From Bacillota bacterium (GTDB lineage Bacteria > Bacillota > Sulfobacillia > Sulfobacillales > Sulfobacillaceae), in contig JAPNUO010000002.1 of the NCBI GenBank assembly GCA_026627065.1, forward strand, positions 310,001 to 374,000: 64,000 bases of DNA, read 5' to 3'. This document shows positions 60,295 through 64,000 of the stretch, one piece after another. The number at the start of each line of letters is the position of its first letter. Position 1 is the stretch's first letter. The notes under the pieces were generated by a model. The model was given only the letters and a program-made list of their open reading frames with translations, had not been told where the DNA came from and did no database searches. A program made the position numbers and the translations under genes.

Positions 60295-61735
60295 AAACGT
60301 GTTTGTGACCTCCTCAGTTGGTCTTGTCCTTTATTACACTCTCATTCATCACGTGTGTGACAATATTAAGTCGCTTTTATTGAGCGAAAATCCGATGACT
60401 TTTACGAAGGCACAATGGTCTGGTTCCATATTGAGGGTGGCTGCGGCAGCTGCCGCAATGTGCGTGTAGGGCGCTGAACGCCAAAAGAATGGCCGCAAGG
60501 GATCGTAGAACAATGAGCCGTGCGGTGATCACCTTCCGTGCTTTACGTAAACATGGCACATTTTGGATGGAATCGCTTTAGAGGTCGAAACAGGCCAGGT
60601 TCACGGCCTTATCCGTCCGAGCTTGAAGATCCGTATGAACACCTTATACAACGAGTTGATTGTCCTCTCACAGCGCATAAACTGCGGTGATACCCGTAGT
60701 GCGACCGTTACTTAATTATCGGGGGGAAATCGCGTAGAAGTTGCAATGTTGGCGCAGACGACATCCTTGCGATAAGGTTGGCTGCACGGACCGTTTGTGC
60801 AGCTGGTCGCGGGCACCTCTCGGAATTCGTCGAAGATCGCACCAGATGCGTTGAAAACTCTTTGCATAACGCCGTGTTTCAGCATGGAGCGCTATGTAAT
60901 GTTGCAGCCAGTCAATGGGGTGTAGGGGCGGCGGTTCGGGTGCGTCCACGGCGACCCGATAAAGGCGAAAAATACCCGTCGGGATCCAGCAAATCTGCCT
61001 GGCCCCAATCCAAACTATGCGGGCTGGATGATACCCGTCCACGACCACGAAATCCGTTGGCGTCCTGCCAACGTCAAAGTTAAGACACGATCCAACCCCT
61101 TCCCCGAGACGATCCAGCTTTTGTAAACGGATCGTGGTCGCGGTGCGTTCCCCGGAACGCCACAGCGGCAGTCGCATAGCAGGCGGAATTGAAGTGTTCC
61201 ATGGCGCCCGCAACGGCTGCGTTTGATCCACCGTCGGTTGCAGTGGAAGCACATCAGTGCCAGGTTTAGGCACACAGTACAGCACGACACCTTCAATAGG
61301 TCAAATATTATATATAAAAGAGACGAGAGCGCTCCTCTCTAGCCCCGACAGCTGGGACTTCTGCGCCCGCCGGTTTTGGTGATTTCTCTCTCTGGTCGTT
61401 GGTACGGCCCGGTTGGGAAAGTGCGACAGTAAACAAAACCACGCTGCATCAACGGATGGTTCCCGCCTATAAAACTCGAGGCACTCTAGGGCATGTCCGC
61501 ACCCCGGGCCGGCAACTTAGCCACTTCCTATGCGCCGCGCCCCTACGGACGCTTCAAGTCGGTCACGCTTTGGCCTATGATGGGGGAGGCGTCACCTGCC
61601 TGGGTTCCGGTAAGTCATGGGGTTTGGCGAATAATCGCGACCCCATGACGCTTCCGCCAATTCTCCATCACCCCATCGACGGTCGTGGCCCGAAGAGACC
61701 CGACAGCGTGATTTTGTCGTTCAATAAGTTGTAAA
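60295..61735. other. 1.4 kb without a credible gene
   Basis: Mixed composition, with an AT-rich patch near 61300-61320 and a strong inverted repeat GTCATGGGGT/ACCCCATGAC (61614-61623 and 61640-61649). A 189-codon frame on the minus strand (60716-61285) has no ribosome site and an Arg/Pro/Cys-rich composition; it may be a decayed gene but no family shows through. A short plus-strand piece near 60575 (RPYPSELEDPYEHLIQRV) faintly recalls an IS5-type start. Confidence 0.35.
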
Positions 61736-62488
61736 CTACGCTTCGCTCAAAAAGGCCAGAACCCGTTGCCAAGCATCTTGTGCCGCCTCCGGCCGATAGG
61801 TTTGGGGACGCGTGTCGTTAAAGAAGGCATGGGGGGCATCGGGGTACACGTGATACACGAACGATTTGCCGTGCGCTTTCATGGCCTCGGCAAACTGAGG
61901 CACAGTGTCGGTAATGCGCGGATCGAGCGCGCCGTACAGCCCCAAGACGCGCGCGCGAATATTTTCGACCTGATCCAGCGGCGGGTTCTCCCCATAGAAA
62001 ATGACGGCCTTCCAGAGGTTCGGCGCTAACGTTGCCACTTCTGCTGTAATGCCACCGCCCATGCAGAACCCTAGCGAGGCAATGCGATGAGCATCCACTT
62101 CCGGGCGGGTTTCAAGGTAACGGATGGCACCCAAGATGTCCCGAGCGAATCCATGGCGGGTTTCTGCTGTCATGACGCTCATCAACGTTTTTAAAGCTTT
62201 TTGTTCTTCCGGCGTGCGTTGTGCCAAGGTCGAAGCCAAAAGGCTGGGGTCGCGCTGCACTTCGGGGGGAGCCGTTCGCAAAATTTGCATGCCAGCCATG
62301 ATGTTTTGGGGGGTCATAGCTTCTAGCAAGTCGCCGGTGTATAGCTGCGGGGCCAGAGCGACGTACCCGGCTTGAGCAAACCGGCGAGCGACATCTTCGA
62401 TATGGGCGTCAAGTCCCCAGATTTCATGGATGACAATGACGGCGGGGCCAGGCTTGAGTTTGACATGAAGGTGGCAAAAATGGCGTGC
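61736..62488 (-). pseudogene. Dienelactone hydrolase family gene, 5' end lost
   Basis: The frame is open for 250 codons and contains KLKPGPAVIVIHEIWGLDAH, RRFAQAGYVALAPQLY, the nucleophile GFCMGGGITAE, YGALDPRI and the catalytic His in YPDAPHAFFND, so the alpha/beta-hydrolase body is intact. At the 5' end the frame hits TGA at 62489-62491 only eight codons before the conserved start of the fold, and no start codon lies between. The IS1634-type element begins just beyond. An internal TTG/ATG would give a protein without its first strand. Confidence 0.65.
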
Positions 62489-62494
62489 TCATGC

Positions 62495-64000
62495 GGATCA
62501 TCGTCCGACGTGGCACTAGTTAGGCTGCAACGCGATGGTCGGAGGCACCGCGATACCTGCCACCCGGAACGCCGTCGCCGCCGTGCCGACCAACGGTGTC
62601 CGGCACAGATAGGCCTGGTTGTTGACCGTCAGCGGCACAGCCTGTACTTGCTCCAGGTCCGCCAGGACCGTCCGGGTCGACACGGCGCAACCCGCGTCGC
62701 GCAGCAATCGCTGGAGGGTGTACTCCAACACCAGGGCCAGGACACAGACGGTGATGTGCCCCTGAATGCGGGCCTCCGTCCAGTGAAACATCGGGCGCAG
62801 ATCCAGGTGCGTCTTCAGGGTGCGGAAGGCTCGTTCAATTTGCCAGGCTTGTTTGTACGCCGCCACGACTTCCGCGCGCGGCAGGGACGTATTCGTGCGC
62901 AGCACAAACTTCCCATCATAACGATAACGAGCGTCGGCCCGGAAGGCCCGCTCATTAATCCGGACGGTCGTCCCCTCCGTGATGACATAGCGCCGGTAGC
63001 CTTTCAGCAAGGACCGGACGGATCCTTGGGCGATGGCGGCCGCGAGTTGCTCCCGGAGCGCATTTCGCAGCGCGGCATCTTCCGCCGCACGTTCCGGATT
63101 ATACGCCAAGATGAGGCGTGTGCCACCGGGGCCCGGTGCCTCCTTCACCCCTAACGTGCGCGAACCATCGGGGCGGCGGAGCCATTGGTAGCGGCCTCGC
63201 CGACTGAGGACCGGGTCTACCACGCGACGGCGCCGCAGCGGTTGGCCCAGAATATATTCCCAGTGAGCCGCTTCCAGCCACTCCACCAGGTGCGGCGCCA
63301 ACATCCCGCGGTCGCCGACAACAATCAGCCGCGTAATCGGCCACCGCTGTTTCAGATCCGCCAACGCGGTGGCCATCGCCTGGTGATCCACGGTGGCCCC
63401 GGGGAACACCCAGTGTCCTACGGGCAAGCCATCGCGAGTCATCAGCAACCCGAGCAAGAGTTGCTGACGGTCGGGGCGATGGTCCTTGCTGTACCCCCGT
63501 TGGGCCAACGCCGTCTGGGGATGCCCCACAAAGTAGCTGGACGTGGTATCAAAGAAGACCAGGTCGAGTTCGAGATGAAAGAGGTCGCGATAGCCGTCGA
63601 AGAGGATGCGCTCCAACTCCGGGCCGACCTCGGCCAACAGATCCAACCCCCGATACAGGTGGTGCAATTCGAGGTCGGCCCACCGCGGTTCCCACACGGT
63701 GGGCAACCACGCTAGCATGCCCCGTTTACTCTGCGGATCGGCTAACCGATTCACCACCATGGCAAAGATGGCTTCATCCAAGGGCACTGTATGCCCGGCC
63801 TGCTGCACGAGCTGCCGGAGACGGGGGCCCACCCCGAGCCGCTCCCACAGGGCGCGCGCCACCAGCACGAGTCCCCAGGCGCGACCGGCGTCCGCGGCAA
63901 TCGCCGTGAGGGCGTCGATGACCTGCAGACGAGGGGTAAACTGAGCCAAGTGCTGGATCAGGCGATCCAAGCTGCCCGCCGCCAGTTCATCCACACGGCC
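62495..64000 (-). mobile_element. IS1634-family insertion sequence, partial
   Basis: One end of the element lies somewhere between 62475 and 62515, next to the broken dienelactone hydrolase gene; the other end is outside the window. No terminal repeat or target duplication can be verified with only one end available. Confidence 0.7.
62516..64000 (-). CDS. IS1634-family DDE transposase, 5' end outside the window
   Basis: At least 494 residues, and the frame is open to the window edge. FDTTSSYFVGHPQTALAQRG carries the first catalytic Asp (LVFFDTTSSYF), RLIVVGDRGMLAP the second, and QAWQIERAFRTLKTHLDLRP the Glu with the YKQ.W.IE.AFR signature; RIQGHITVCVLAL follows. This is the IS1634/IS4 superfamily. 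The catalytic region appears intact, so the element may be active. Confidence 0.9.
   Translation of the reverse strand, partial: GRVDELAAGSLDRLIQHLAQFTPRLQVIDALTAIAADAGRAWGLVLVARALWERLGVGPRLRQLVQQAGHTVPLDEAIFAMVVNRLADPQSKRGMLAWLPTVWEPRWADLELHHLYRGLDLLAEVGPELERILFDGYRDLFHLELDLVFFDTTSSYFVGHPQTALAQRGYSKDHRPDRQQLLLGLLMTRDGLPVGHWVFPGATVDHQAMATALADLKQRWPITRLIVVGDRGMLAPHLVEWLEAAHWEYILGQPLRRRRVVDPVLSRRGRYQWLRRPDGSRTLGVKEAPGPGGTRLILAYNPERAAEDAALRNALREQLAAAIAQGSVRSLLKGYRRYVITEGTTVRINERAFRADARYRYDGKFVLRTNTSLPRAEVVAAYKQAWQIERAFRTLKTHLDLRPMFHWTEARIQGHITVCVLALVLEYTLQRLLRDAGCAVSTRTVLADLEQVQAVPLTVNNQAYLCRTPLVGTAATAFRVAGIAVPPTIALQPN

Noticed and set aside
60716-61285. 189-codon minus-strand frame
   Set aside because: Not overlapped by a better gene, but it has no ribosome site, no motif and an Arg/Pro/Cys-rich composition; at most a decayed gene.
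61399-61734. 111-codon plus-strand frame before the hydrolase remnant
   Set aside because: No ribosome site or family resemblance, and it contains the 61614 inverted repeat.
1-64000. tRNA, rRNA, CRISPR repeats, prophage or restriction-defence cassette
   Set aside because: Looked for characteristic motifs, regularly spaced repeats and gene sets by eye; none could be supported.

Overview
The window looks like a chromosomal segment of a GC-rich, motile, thermoacidophile-like Firmicute; a Sulfobacillus-type organism fits best. The reasons are a Gram-positive style flagellar operon (motAB, flgBC, fliE-K, flgD, flgE), homologues of B. subtilis YkuS, YktB, YitD/ComA, AcuC and FxsA, a ferredoxin-based 2-oxoacid oxidoreductase, APS-type sulfate assimilation, and frequent GTG/TTG starts. 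The genus is an inference from gene content; no rRNA or tRNA gene was seen that could fix it.

Layout. 1-2.0 kb: the end of a class V aminotransferase, two hypothetical genes, and a tiny acidic ORF with a very strong terminator. 2.0-4.2 kb: decayed DNA with remnants of four unrelated genes (glucoamylase-like protein, nucleotidyltransferase, DUF4277-type transposase, methyltransferase). 4.2-8.4 kb: GDP-mannose dehydratase, GDP-6-deoxy-mannose reductase and a tandem-domain glycosyltransferase, i.e. surface polysaccharide synthesis. 8.5-16.9 kb: housekeeping and metabolic genes (mgsA, CoA-transferase, thioesterase, surE, comA, ykuS, HIT, nitronate monooxygenase, a guanylate-kinase-like gene, flavin reductase), a damaged EAL gene and a DUF1284 gene. 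17-20.5 kb: an XPB helicase with its partner. 20.6-24.1 kb: a divergent lysine deacetylase/acetyltransferase pair. 24.2-36.6 kb: ogt, 7Fe ferredoxin, fRMsr, a 46-residue membrane protein, purU, korAB, DUF1054, a dCTP-deaminase-like gene, a heterodimeric ABC exporter and panD. 37-39 kb: aldo/keto reductase and an orphan Dam-like methylase.

39.1-44 kb is a complete sulfate-to-sulfide operon (sulfite reductase, cysH, sat, and the siroheme genes cysG-N and cobA) behind a clear sigma-A promoter and a structured leader. It is followed by a short chromate transporter, an MFS protein and FxsA. 46.8-59.6 kb is a tightly coupled flagellar operon that starts with motAB and contains a YcgR-like PilZ gene between fliJ and fliK. 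It ends at flgE.

59.6-64 kb is an accessory-looking stretch: an unrecognised 194-residue protein, about 1.4 kb without a credible gene, a dienelactone hydrolase that has lost its 5' end, and an IS1634-family transposase that runs off the window.

No CRISPR array, phage or defence system could be demonstrated. The most interesting leads are the XPB partner with its WYL-like tail, the acetylation pair with a dead acyl-CoA synthetase half, the orphan comA, the leader of the sulfate operon, the small membrane ORF between a hairpin and a terminator, and the orphan protein at 59.7-60.3 kb.
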